Positions 1-7,627 of a stretch of 57,133 bases of DNA are shown piece by piece (the stretch's first letter is position 1; each line of letters opens with the position of its first letter). A model generated the notes under the pieces. That model had not been told where the DNA came from. It made no database searches and saw only the letters and a program-made list of their open reading frames with translations. Position numbers and translations under genes: made by a program. Source of the DNA: JAADHX01 sp964569385 (GTDB taxonomy: Bacteria; Actinomycetota; Acidimicrobiia; Acidimicrobiales; Poriferisodalaceae). The DNA lies in NCBI GenBank assembly GCA_964569385.1, contig CAZMUM010000035.1:1-57133 (forward strand), in the 5' to 3' direction.

Positions 1-115
1 TTCGATGAACTCACCGAAGCCATCTGAACCAAGACACCGGCACCAGAGCGCTCAAACGCGGCCACCGATCAAACAACGCAACAGTGCCGCCACGACACAA
101 TATTCGGCCCCCAGG
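1..115 (+). mobile_element. 3' relic of an rve-family insertion sequence
   Basis: The segment ends in AATATTCGGCCCCCAGG (99-115), the same right terminus as the intact element at 11724-12870. The preceding codons (about 67-91) resemble a degenerate version of the family's transposase C-terminus (LINEYRNAA-like). The rest of the element lies outside the window or is lost. Identification rests on the terminal repeat plus weak coding similarity. Confidence 0.55.
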
Positions 116-237
116 ATGTTGTCTGTTGACATGATGCTCCTTCCTGAGTTTTCCCCATGGTGGCATGGTATCACGGTATCTGGGCATGAGGCAACCGATT
201 CTGTATGGTGGAAGGAGACCGATGGCAGGAGCACACC

Positions 238-456
238 ATGGCAGATACCCAGAAAGCAATGACACTGCGACTTGAAGCTGAACAGGCCGAGGCCCTCGAG
301 TTCATCGCCGAAGTTGACGGCGTGAGCATGTCCGAGGCCGTCCGAGACGCAATCGAAAGCCACATCGAGACTCGTCGAGCCGATGACGGTTTCCAAGAGC
401 GTCTTGCTGCGTCGATGGAGCGTCACCAGCGAATCCTCGATCGACTGGTCGGCTAG
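238..456 (+). CDS. Ribbon-helix-helix (CopG-like) antitoxin of a Doc-type toxin
   Basis: This 72-residue protein has a short beta strand (MTLRL, about residues 8-12) followed by two helices, the pattern of ribbon-helix-helix DNA-binding antitoxins. The charged C-terminal third would be the toxin-neutralising segment. I place the start at the ATG at 238 because CAGGAG lies 7 bases upstream; an upstream in-frame ATG at 205 lacks such a site. The toxin gene follows after 5 bases, so the two are almost certainly one operon. Two GGTATC half-sites 8 bases apart (167-180) precede the gene and could be its autoregulatory operator. Family: inferred from pattern, not from a search. Confidence 0.7.
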   Translation: MADTQKAMTLRLEAEQAEALEFIAEVDGVSMSEAVRDAIESHIETRRADDGFQERLAASMERHQRILDRLVG

Positions 457-461
457 GCCGC

Positions 462-857
462 ATGGAATACATCGGGCTCGGTGACGTCGTCTTCATCGCA
501 TCAAAGGTGCTGCGCATCGAGCCCGATGTACTCCTTCGCACAAGCCGCATCAACACCGCCGACTCAGCGGTACACGCTCCAGGCGCATCGTTCGATGGCG
601 TCGAGTTCCATCCAGGCCTTGTACGCAAGATCGCCGTCCTCGGGTACCGCCTCGTCAGGAACCATCCATTCCCCGACGGGAACAAGCGAGTCGCCTTCCT
701 TGCGATGATCGAGATGGCTGAGCGCAACGGAGCGAGTTGGAACGAGCCGGCCGATGAGCCCGAGGGCGATGAGACCGTCGAAGTGATGCTGGCCGCAGCC
801 GCCGGCACTGTTAACGAGGCCACCTTCATCGACTGGGTGGAGACCCGAGTGACATGA
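462..857 (+). CDS. doc: Doc/Fic-family toxin
   Basis: The 131-residue protein carries HPFPDGNKR at residues 68-76, matching the Fic/Doc active-site signature HxFx(D/N)(A/G)NKR. Length and the K-R ending fit Doc, whose phage P1 member phosphorylates elongation factor Tu, rather than larger AMP-transferring Fic enzymes. The gene starts 5 bases after the RHH antitoxin and its stop overlaps the next ORF by ATGA. All motif residues are present, so the toxin looks active. The substrate is inferred from the family. Pairing with an RHH protein instead of Phd is a common exchange among toxin-antitoxin systems. Confidence 0.88.
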   Translation: MEYIGLGDVVFIASKVLRIEPDVLLRTSRINTADSAVHAPGASFDGVEFHPGLVRKIAVLGYRLVRNHPFPDGNKRVAFLAMIEMAERNGASWNEPADEPEGDETVEVMLAAAAGTVNEATFIDWVETRVT

Positions 858-1073
858 CCGATCACAAACCTGCGGAACCCGCACAGCTCGAGCTCGACGA
901 CCGGCCAAACACCCACATATACGAAGCCTCGGCCCTCACCGCACTCGAGCCAACCGAGCGTTCGCAGATCTCTCGGCGATGCGACATCATCGATCAGGCA
1001 ATCGTGGCGTCCCCCGGATCCGTCGGGAAACCATGGAAGGTACACCTACCCGTCCTTTGGTCGGCACCAGGAC
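854..1073 (+). pseudogene. Third ORF of the Doc operon, truncated by an IS6-like end
   Basis: An ORF begins in an ATGA overlap with the doc stop codon and is read for about 73 codons (with an E/R-rich middle around TALEPTERSQISRRCD). It then meets the IS6-like terminus GGCACCGTTGCGTTGAC at 1074. The frame continues to 1144 only by chance through the insertion sequence. I do not recognise the protein. The translational coupling suggests it was a genuine member of the operon before truncation. Confidence 0.4.
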
Positions 1074-1216
1074 GGCACCGTTGCGTTGACGGATCAGGTG
1101 CCGTGCAGCAAACACGTTCTGGTGTATCGCCGCAGTCCTGTTGAGTCCGCTTCGTTTGCCGGGTACCGGTTCCCGCCCGAGGTGATCTTCCGGGCTGTCC
1201 GCTGGTACCTCCGCTA
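1074..1216 (+). mobile_element. IS6-family element, 5' fragment with transposase N-terminus
   Basis: The sequence opens with GGCACCGTTGCGTTGAC, similar to IS6-family terminal repeats (GGYWCTGTTGCAAA type). It encodes, in the frame starting near 1086, FAGYRFPPEVIFRAVRWYLR (about 1155-1214), the typical N-terminal region of IS6/IS26-type transposases. Coding similarity stops exactly where the rve-family element begins at 1217, and no 3' half is found on the far side (after 2242). The fragment is therefore dead, left by insertion followed by deletion. Confidence 0.65.
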
Positions 1217-2242
1217 CCTGTGCCGCCCGGAAAGTGGCGCGTGGGTGCTGACCAGGTCTGATGCCGCCATCATTGACGGTCGTGTCTCGCCTCCTGTACC
1301 GGTTCTTGTCCCAGCTAGCACGCCTCGCGATGCGTTCTGGACGCTGGAAGGACCTTCAGATCATCGTGCTGCGCCACGAGAACGCCGTGCTACGCCGCCA
1401 GGTAGGCCGACCTGCACTCACCGAGAACGATCGGACCCTGCTCGGCGCTATCGCCGCAGCACTCCCCCGCCGACTCAGCGAGGGTTGGATCGTGACACCC
1501 GAAACACTGCTGCGCTGGCACCGCAAACGAATCGCCCGACACTGGACCCAACCGCCGGCTCGTCGTGCCGGCAGGCCGCCGATCAACGCTGCGCTACGTC
1601 AACTGATCGCGCGACTCGCCCAGCAGAACCCGACAGGGGAACACCGCCGCATCCAAAGCGAACTCGCCCGCCCCGGCCACAAGATCGGCAAAGGCACGAT
1701 CTGGCAGATACTCACCGACAACAGCACCGACCCATCACCGAACCGTTCCGACCTCACCTGGCCAGAGTTCCTGCACTCCCAAGCCGCCGTCGCCTGCGAC
1801 TTCTTCACCGCCGACACCGCATTCCTGCGCCGCTACTACGTCCTGTTCTTCATCCACGTCCGCAGCCGCGAGGTCATCTTCGCCGGCGTCACCGTCAACC
1901 CGACCGGCGCCTGGACCACCCAAGCCGCCCGGAACCTGTTCATCTGCCACGCCGAACGCCTCGAAGACCGCACGGGCACTCGATCGTGACCGCGGCAACC
2001 AGTTCGTCGACGCGTTCGACGAGATCTTCCGCACCGAAGGCCTCAAAATCCTCAAGACCCCGATTCGCACCCCGGTAGCCAACACGTTCGCCGAACGCTG
2101 GATCGGATCGATCCGACGAGAACTCCTCGACCGCACCATCATCTGGAACCGACACCAACTCGAACGACTCGTTCGCGACTACATCGACCACCACAACCAG
2201 CACCAACCCGCCAGCCACGACCGAATTTCCGGGCGGCAGAGG
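1217..2242 (+). mobile_element. rve-family insertion sequence, degenerate copy with both ends
   Basis: The ends form an inverted repeat of 17 bases with one mismatch: CCTGTGCCGCCCGGAAA at 1217-1233 and its complement at 2226-2242. The element carries one transposase gene, which is frameshifted and lacks its C-terminus. The left end and leader (GCGTG...GCTGACCAGG) also match the fragment at 9438. No target-site duplication was evident. Confidence 0.8.
1261..2215 (+). pseudogene. Frameshifted rve/DDE transposase
   Basis: The first 240 codons align along their length with the intact transposases at 4704 and 11788 (LARLAMRSGRWKDLQIIVLR, then ACDFFTADTAFLRRYYVLFF with the first catalytic Asp). 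An extra base in or near the GGG at 1973-1975 shifts the reading frame. The catalytic core resumes in the next frame (RDRGNQFVDAFDEIF, NTFAERWIGSIRRELL, from about 1976). Homology ends near the HNQH codons around 2205, short of the usual C-terminus. The copy cannot make a full transposase without a frameshift event. Confidence 0.8.
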
Positions 2243-2275
2243 CTTCGGTGACGGCGATGACTAATCGCGATTGTA

Positions 2276-2295
2276 CTAGCCGACCGGTCAACTAG
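2276..2295. promoter_or_regulatory. Palindromic operator-like site before the tetR gene
   Basis: CTAGCCGACCGGTCAACTAG reads as an imperfect inverted repeat (16 of 20 positions self-complementary, core GACCGGTC) and ends 9 bases before the tetR start codon. Palindromes of this size and place are usual for autoregulated TetR repressors. Binding is inferred. Confidence 0.5.
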
Positions 2296-2304
2296 CTTAC
2301 CGCC

Positions 2305-2904
2305 ATGTCTTCGGAGACAAACCCCGTTCGAGATCGCATTCTTGAAGCTGCTGCTGTGTTGATGTACGACCGCGGGTACGAGGCCGTCGGCGTAGCGGAA
2401 ATGTGCCGGGTGGCTGACGCGAGGAAGGGCAGCTTCTACTACTTCTTCGGTTCGAAGCAGCAGCTCGCTCTCGAGATGCTCGAGCGAACGTGGAAACAGG
2501 CCCGCTCTGCCATCTACGAACAGTCCTTTGGTAACGAATCGCTGACCGGCCTCGAAGCGATCGAACGCCATGGGGAACTGCTGGCCGATTTTCTTGCTCG
2601 TATTCAGAACGAGTCAGGGTTGACGGTCGGATGCCGCTTCGCAAACTTCGCGTTGGAGATGTCGACCCGAGACGATGGCATCCGGGCGGCTGTTGCCGAC
2701 ATCTTTGACGACATGGTCAACCTCGCTCGATCGGCGCTGCAGCGCTCTGTCGACGCTGGCGAGTTACCTGACAGCGTGGACCTCGCCCTTGCTGCGAGGT
2801 CGGTGATTGTTCACATGGAAGGACTGATGGTGTTCGCCAAAGCCCATCGCGATCCAGACCTGCTCCGCACACTCGGCCCATCGATGCGCCGGCTTCTCGC
2901 CTAA
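2305..2904 (+). CDS. TetR/AcrR-family transcriptional regulator
   Basis: A 199-residue protein with the classical TetR N-terminal helix-turn-helix (RILEAAAVLMYDRGYEAVGV followed by GSFYYFFGSKQQLALEML, residues about 9-58) and a helical ligand-binding C-terminal domain. The pattern of the second half (GCRFANFALEMS, IRAAVADIFDDM) resembles the group that regulates alkylation or electrophile-response genes such as NemR/YxaF-like proteins; that link is inference. It is followed 8 bases later by a broken DUF1272 gene with its own AAGGA site, then by an MGMT gene, so it probably regulates this small cluster. The palindrome at 2276-2295 is its likely operator. Confidence 0.9.
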   Translation: MSSETNPVRDRILEAAAVLMYDRGYEAVGVAEMCRVADARKGSFYYFFGSKQQLALEMLERTWKQARSAIYEQSFGNESLTGLEAIERHGELLADFLARIQNESGLTVGCRFANFALEMSTRDDGIRAAVADIFDDMVNLARSALQRSVDAGELPDSVDLALAARSVIVHMEGLMVFAKAHRDPDLLRTLGPSMRRLLA

Positions 2905-2912
2905 GGAACCTC

Positions 2913-3100
2913 ATGGCTATTCTCGATCTTCGACCCAACTGCGAGTGCCGCGACGTGGACTTACCCGCCGACAGCGACACGCGACGATTTGCACGTTCTG
3001 CACGACATGCGCTGAAGGCATGAACGACGCGTGTTCCGCACCCACCTACCTGCCAGTGCATCAGTGTTCAACGACGCGCGACGCACCCAAGGACTATCGA
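2913..3100 (+). pseudogene. DUF1272 small zinc-binding protein, frameshifted
   Basis: The first 25 codons (LRPNCECRDVDLPADSDTRR) match the start of DUF1272 proteins, which usually read xLRPNCExCDxDLPPDS. The expected Cys-rich continuation ICTF...C..C appears only in another frame (TICTFCTTCAEGM, about 2985-3023), and the first frame stops at 3021-3023. The remaining Cys-rich tail is poorly preserved. The start codon has a good AAGGA site and lies just behind tetR, a frequent neighbour of DUF1272 genes. Either a true pseudogene or a sequencing indel. Confidence 0.6.
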
Positions 3101-3243
3101 CGACTACCGGTGGGCGACGACACCAACATCGTCATCGTGGGCGATCCGCCGAACCTGAGTCGCCGCCATACCAAGATCCGGCTGAAGCACGCCCAGCCTT
3201 CGGTCGCTGCTCAGGCGCCGCCGACCAAACATCGTTCCACGTC

Positions 3244-3789
3244 ATGAGACTCTGGGACACAACGCAATCGATCACGACAAGACTGTCAACACCGGGCGGC
3301 ACGTTGCGCCTCCTCGCTAACTCTGAAACTCAGGCCATCACCCACGTACTTTTCGAGTCCGGGCGCAACCGCTTGCCTTCCTTCGATGATGTCCCGACAA
3401 GCGGCAGCGCCTTCGTCAACGCTGCCCGACAATTCGACGAATACTTTGCTGGCGAACGACAAGAGTTTGACCTTCCGATCCACATAACCGGGACACCGTT
3501 CCAGCGAGCAGCGTGGAATGCGCTCCTGGAGATCCCTTTCGGCCAGACCCGTACGTACGGACAACAAGCCCAAGCCATGAGCGCACCTCAAGCTGTGCGC
3601 GCCGTCGGAGCGGCAAACGGAGCCAACAACATCGTCATCATCGTTCCCTGCCACCGCGTCATCGGTGCCGACGGCACCCTCACCGGCTACGGAGGAGGCG
3701 TCGACCGCAAGCGATGGTTGCTGGCATTCGAACGCAGCTTCCATCAACCCTCCCTGTTTCCCTCCAACCTCGAGCCGTTCAATGAATGA
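3244..3789 (+). CDS. ogt: Methylated-DNA--[protein]-cysteine S-methyltransferase (MGMT/Ogt)
   Basis: The 181-residue protein repairs O6-alkylguanine by irreversible transfer of the alkyl group to an active-site cysteine. The motif PCHRVIGADG places this cysteine at residue 136. The upstream region TPFQRAAWNALLEIPFGQTR and the DNA-binding helix-turn-helix segment (AVRAVGAANGANN, about 117-129) are typical. An N-terminal domain of about 85 residues precedes it. The gene overlaps the next ORF by 8 bases (AATGAATGA), so the pair is translationally coupled. It lies in a cluster with TetR and DUF1272, consistent with an alkylation-stress function. Confidence 0.93.
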   Translation: MRLWDTTQSITTRLSTPGGTLRLLANSETQAITHVLFESGRNRLPSFDDVPTSGSAFVNAARQFDEYFAGERQEFDLPIHITGTPFQRAAWNALLEIPFGQTRTYGQQAQAMSAPQAVRAVGAANGANNIVIIVPCHRVIGADGTLTGYGGGVDRKRWLLAFERSFHQPSLFPSNLEPFNE

Positions 3790-4453
3790 GAACGCGATCA
3801 GAGCTTCACCGAGACGCAACCGAGTCGACCCCTGGGGCGACCTCCACCGCGAAACCGGCCGCGGTCTGTTCACGGGAAATCGCGGCTGCGTCGTCGACGG
3901 CAACGAAAACGTCGTCCGCCACCACGGCAGCCAACTCTGGATCATCTGCCAAACACAGTTCAGAGGCTGGCGCGTGGCCCTTGCTCGACCTCGCCGATGG
4001 ACACCACTATTCTTCCTTGATGACGCCGTCGCTCTCGCCGCCGGCCACCGCCCATGCGCCACCTGCCGCCGCGCTGACTACCACGAATACCGCGACGCCG
4101 TCACCGCCGGCATAGCGCACCCGACACCGCTCCTGGCTACCGAGCTCAACAAGCGGTTGCAAACGGAGCGGCACGCACAGGGACGCGGCCTGATCCGAGC
4201 CCACGACCGAGTCACATGGCTCGCCCCCTACGACGACTTGCCCGATGGGACCGTCGTCATCGACAACAACCGAGAAACACGACTCTTGCTTGACGACCGA
4301 ACCATGCAATTCACCTTCGATGGGTGGACCAAACCTGAAAACCGACCCTCCGGTATCGCTCACGTACTCACACCGCCCACATCGACTGTCGCCCTTCGCA
4401 ATGGCTTCAAACCCACCCTGCACCCAAGCGCAACGTCAGGTAGGCGGATCTAA
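3782..4453 (+). CDS. Conserved hypothetical protein with HRPCATCRRADY motif
   Basis: This 223-residue protein starts at the ATG at 3782 inside the 3' end of ogt. It has an N-terminal segment RVDPWGDLHRETGRG, then ALAAGHRPCATCRRADYHEY with a CxxC that could bind metal. The family looks like a widespread uncharacterised one in actinobacteria and proteobacteria (RVDPxGxLxAxxARGxxMGNRGxL pattern, from memory). Coupling to ogt suggests a linked role in DNA or alkylation repair, which is inference only. No membrane segments or signal peptide are seen. Confidence 0.75.
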   Translation: MNENAIRASPRRNRVDPWGDLHRETGRGLFTGNRGCVVDGNENVVRHHGSQLWIICQTQFRGWRVALARPRRWTPLFFLDDAVALAAGHRPCATCRRADYHEYRDAVTAGIAHPTPLLATELNKRLQTERHAQGRGLIRAHDRVTWLAPYDDLPDGTVVIDNNRETRLLLDDRTMQFTFDGWTKPENRPSGIAHVLTPPTSTVALRNGFKPTLHPSATSGRRI

Positions 4454-4635
4454 ACGACGTTGACCGACAAACGAGTCCTCGGCTCACTACGACCTCGTAA
4501 CAGCTTCAGAAAAATGCGCCGGCCAGCGCAGACAACATGGTCATCACCGTGCCTGCTGCTGTGACACGTTCAGCGCGAGACTCTCACAGGGGGTCAATAC
4601 ACAACCACGACCAGCCGGGTCGGCGGAGTTCCTGC

Positions 4636-5791
4636 CCTGTGCGTGCCCGAAACTCGGCCGTCTGCGTTGACCAGGCACGATGCTGGCCGATCAGAGAAGC
4701 TTCATGCTTCGTATCTTGCACCGTTTCCTTGCGTCGATGACACGCTTGGCTGTTCGTTCGGGCCGCTCTAAGGATCTCGAGATCATCGCGTTGCGCCACC
4801 AGTTGAGCGTGCTGAATCGACAGGTAGACCGCCCTCAACTGGGCGACGATGACCGGAGCCTGCTTGGCGCGATCGCTCAAGCCCTCCCACGTTCGCGGTA
4901 TCGAGGCTGGTTGGTGACTCCCGAGACGCTGTTGCGTTGGCATCGCCGCCGAGTAGCGAGGTACTGGACCCAACCGCACCGACCACCAGGGCGTCCATCC
5001 GCCGCCAAAACGGTGCGTCGGCTTGCGATCGAGATGGCGACCAATAACCCGACGTGGGAATATCGCCGCATCCACGGCGAACTTGTCGGTCTCGGCCATC
5101 GTGTCGGAGCATCCACCATATGGAGAACCCTCAACACACACAGAATCGACCCCGCGCCACAACGCTCCACGGTCACCTGGACCCAGTTCCTGCGATCACA
5201 GGCCGCCGTGGCCTGTGACTTCGCCACAGTCGACACCGTGACGCTGCGCCGCTACTACCTGCTATTTTTCATCGACGTGACCAGCCGCGAAGTGTTCTTC
5301 GCCGGGATCACACCCAATCCCACCGGGCCATGGACCACACAAGCGGCCCGAAACCTGTTCGGTCGCCACTCCGACCGGCTCACCAGAGCTAGAGCCCTGG
5401 TCCGTGACCGCGGTAGCCAGTTCATCGACAGCTTTGACGAGATCTTCCGAACCGAAGGCTTCAAAATCCTCAAGACCCCAGTCCGGACCCCAGTCGCGAA
5501 CGCGTTCGCTGAACGCTGGATCGGCAGTCTCCGCCGCGAAGTCCTCAACCGCAACATCATCTGGAACCGCCGACAGCTCGAACAAGTCGTCACCGACTAC
5601 ATCGCCCACTACAACACACACCGACCCCACCGCTCACTCCATCAAAGGGCACCGCTCGCCGACCAACACGGCACCGCAGATAGTCCGCCATCGCCGATAC
5701 AAGTCATCAGAACCACACGCTGCGACGGACTCATCAACGAACGCCAAAAGGCAGCTTGACCTGCAACGACAGAGTTTCGGGCACGCACAGG
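4636..5791 (+). mobile_element. Intact rve-family insertion sequence
   Basis: Perfect 20-base terminal inverted repeats, CCTGTGCGTGCCCGAAACTC at 4636-4655 and its complement at 5772-5791, enclose a single full-length transposase gene. The element is 1156 bases. No clear target duplication is visible in the flanks. It is probably the youngest copy, with the best preserved ends. Confidence 0.88.
4704..5759 (+). CDS. DDE (rve-type) transposase, full length
   Basis: About 351 residues. An N-terminal basic helix-turn-helix region (MTRLAVRSGRSKDLEIIALR, then LLRWHRRRVARYW) is followed by an integrase catalytic core: ACDFATVDTV (first Asp), RDRGSQFIDSFDEIF (second Asp) and NAFAERWIGSLRREVL (Glu). 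I choose the ATG at 4704 because the family begins MFRILYR; an in-frame ATG at 4680 would add eight residues. Single-ORF organisation and motif spacing place it near IS481/IS3-type integrase transposases, but I cannot assign the ISfinder family. All catalytic residues are present. Confidence 0.9.
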   Translation: MLRILHRFLASMTRLAVRSGRSKDLEIIALRHQLSVLNRQVDRPQLGDDDRSLLGAIAQALPRSRYRGWLVTPETLLRWHRRRVARYWTQPHRPPGRPSAAKTVRRLAIEMATNNPTWEYRRIHGELVGLGHRVGASTIWRTLNTHRIDPAPQRSTVTWTQFLRSQAAVACDFATVDTVTLRRYYLLFFIDVTSREVFFAGITPNPTGPWTTQAARNLFGRHSDRLTRARALVRDRGSQFIDSFDEIFRTEGFKILKTPVRTPVANAFAERWIGSLRREVLNRNIIWNRRQLEQVVTDYIAHYNTHRPHRSLHQRAPLADQHGTADSPPSPIQVIRTTRCDGLINERQKAA

Positions 5792-6199
5792 TCAACCCGC
5801 TTGAAATCGGGGCAGAACCTTCTTCGCGATTGAGTTCCATGGCGATGCACACAGCGATGACCACAGCGGCGACGTGGATATTGCGAGTCTCGGACGCGCT
5901 CGCTGCGGAGGTCGGTCACGTCGGTAGTGTCGACCGATGCCGCACCTCGACGCTGCTCCGCCACGTTCGCGCAACGGCTGGCGAAATCTGATGACATCGT
6001 GATGACAAGCGACACAAAACGAGCGATTCCGGAGCACGAAAGCCCCGGAATCTCGACAAATCTCGTGGTGTCGGAGGGGCGACTTTAACCCAAAGTACAC
6101 GCGCCCCCTGGTGCGTTGAGCTGGTCGCATCGTAGGAAACATCGGCTGGTCTGCTTACGCGCTCACTGGGAACGGAGGAATACGCAAAGCAACGCAGAC
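5792..6199. other. Gene-free interval with tRNA 3'-end relic
   Basis: No convincing gene is visible on either strand; the short ORFs lack Shine-Dalgarno sites and domain patterns. The only recognisable item is the degenerate tRNA 3' end at 6068-6091. The interval ends at the stop codon of the adenylate cyclase gene. Confidence 0.5.
6068..6091 (-). repeat. Degenerate copy of the tRNA-Leu 3' end (possible old att site)
   Basis: These 24 bases match the 3' end of the tRNA-Leu gene (13239-13262) at 22 of 24 positions, in the same orientation. The rest of the tRNA is absent. A displaced tRNA 3' end is the usual mark of an element integrated into a tRNA gene, so this may be the outer boundary of an older island. 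Chance similarity to a conserved T-arm/acceptor sequence is the alternative. Confidence 0.4.
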
Positions 6200-7567
6200 T
6201 CAGCGCGACGGGGCTGCCCCGGAAGTCGGCGATGGAATGTCGGCGCTGATGAACTCGAACACCTCGAACTCCTGGTCGAAGCCTTTCAGCTGGTGTTGGC
6301 CGCAGGTCTGGAAGGTGAAGCCGCCACCCATCGTGGCCAGCGGAATTGCCGCCGAAACTAGAATCTGACCAGTCGTCGCCATTGACATGATGCGGGCGGC
6401 GAGGTGCACGGCTACGCCCGCAACATCTTCGCCCCGGCCTTCGAGCTCGCCGAGATGCACCCCCATCCGCACACCGAGTTCAAGACCGGCGAGCTGACTC
6501 CGCACCTCACTTGCACAGCGCAGGGCGCGAGACGGCGAGTCGAACGTCGTCAACGCTCCGTCGCCGGTTGCCTTCACCATCGTCCCTCCGTGGCGGCGCA
6601 CGGTTCGGTCGATCAATCGGTCGTGGTTGTCCAGGACCCTTCGCCAGTCAGCGTCGCCCATCGACCGGACCGCCTCGGTCGAACCAACAAGATCGGTGAA
6701 CAGCACAGCCGCGACCGGGCGCGACGGTTTCGCCGTCCGCTGTTCGTCGCTGAGGAATTCGGCGACTTCGAACAAGAGGCCATCGATGTCGCCAGCATTG
6801 ATCAGTCCATCGGCTCCGTCGAGAACGACAAGCCTGCCGCTCGGCAAAGCGGTCGCCACTTCTCCGAGGCCTTCCACTCCCCCGGAAAGATCCCCATAGT
6901 TACGTCGACACAGAAGCATGACCGGAGCCGTGATGTCGTCGAGACGGACTCGGAGATCAGTCGGCCGCATTACCGCCGCCCAAAACTGTGCCGCCGTACG
7001 CGGGCTGGCCGCCGTTCGACCGATACGCTTGAACCAGTCGACGAACCCCGAATCGTGCGCCCGACTCGGGAACGCCGAGACCATTTCATTGCGCGCCGCG
7101 TCAGGATCCCGCTCGACGACCTTAGACATGCGGGAATGCATCTCCCCGTCGCCTGCATCTGAGACGAGTCCTACCGGGTGGAGCGCGACCACCGACGAGA
7201 CGCGATTCGGGAATCGGGCTGCCGCCTCGAGGGCAACGTTCGCACCGACCTGGTAGCTCATGAGCGACGCGTGTTCCGCACCCAGATGGTCGAGCACGGC
7301 CACGATGTCGAGCGCCCATTGCTCCCAGACATCGCCCGACCAATCGACTGGGTCCGACGCGCTGATTCCTCGACGCTCGACCAGAACGAGCGGGCGCAGC
7401 TCCGCGAGCCCGTTGATCAGGCGCGCGTACGGTGGATCCTCCAGCACCGACTCGATGGAGTACAACAAACCAGGCAAATAGAGCAACGGCTCGCCCGGGC
7501 CGCTCGAAAGGGTGCGAAACGCCACCTGCCGCCCCTCGGGGGTGGTCGCGTAGTCGAGCTCGGTCAC
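6200..7567 (-). CDS. Alpha/beta-hydrolase-like domain fused to class III adenylate/guanylate cyclase
   Basis: 455 residues with a GTG start. Residues 1 to about 270 have an alpha/beta-hydrolase fold pattern (LLYLPGLLYSIE, LVLVERRG). The nucleophile elbow reads SYQVG at 104-108, where active enzymes have GxSxG, so the serine is replaced by Gln106 and the domain is probably non-catalytic, perhaps a sensor. Residues about 283-440 are a class III nucleotide cyclase: metal aspartates D292 (LFTDLVGS) and D336 (KATGDG), K332 for purine recognition, and VAVHLAARI, where H388 sits at the usual Asn position with R392 retained. This fusion is common in actinobacteria. The maleylpyruvate isomerase-like gene lies 60 bases upstream in the same direction. 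Confidence 0.87.
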   Translation of the reverse strand: MTELDYATTPEGRQVAFRTLSSGPGEPLLYLPGLLYSIESVLEDPPYARLINGLAELRPLVLVERRGISASDPVDWSGDVWEQWALDIVAVLDHLGAEHASLMSYQVGANVALEAAARFPNRVSSVVALHPVGLVSDAGDGEMHSRMSKVVERDPDAARNEMVSAFPSRAHDSGFVDWFKRIGRTAASPRTAAQFWAAVMRPTDLRVRLDDITAPVMLLCRRNYGDLSGGVEGLGEVATALPSGRLVVLDGADGLINAGDIDGLLFEVAEFLSDEQRTAKPSRPVAAVLFTDLVGSTEAVRSMGDADWRRVLDNHDRLIDRTVRRHGGTMVKATGDGALTTFDSPSRALRCASEVRSQLAGLELGVRMGVHLGELEGRGEDVAGVAVHLAARIMSMATTGQILVSAAIPLATMGGGFTFQTCGQHQLKGFDQEFEVFEFISADIPSPTSGAAPSR

Positions 7568-7627
7568 CGGGCCAGCATCCCATAACAGGGCAAGCGTGCC
7601 GCCCGCCGGGCGGCTTGGACGGGGCAG

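Noticed and set aside
1..30. C-terminus of a separate upstream gene (FDELTEAI)
   Set aside because: Eight codons are too few to support a gene, and the segment belongs to, or borders, the IS relic.
1086..2078. 330-residue plus-strand ORF rich in Arg and Pro
   Set aside because: Its first 40 codons are the IS6-like fragment and its last part is the resumed transposase frame. The middle is an out-of-frame shadow of the transposase with typical Arg/Pro bias.
6404..7162. Plus-strand ORF of 252 codons opposite the cyclase gene
   Set aside because: It is the antisense shadow of a protein with clear cyclase motifs and shows no family pattern itself.
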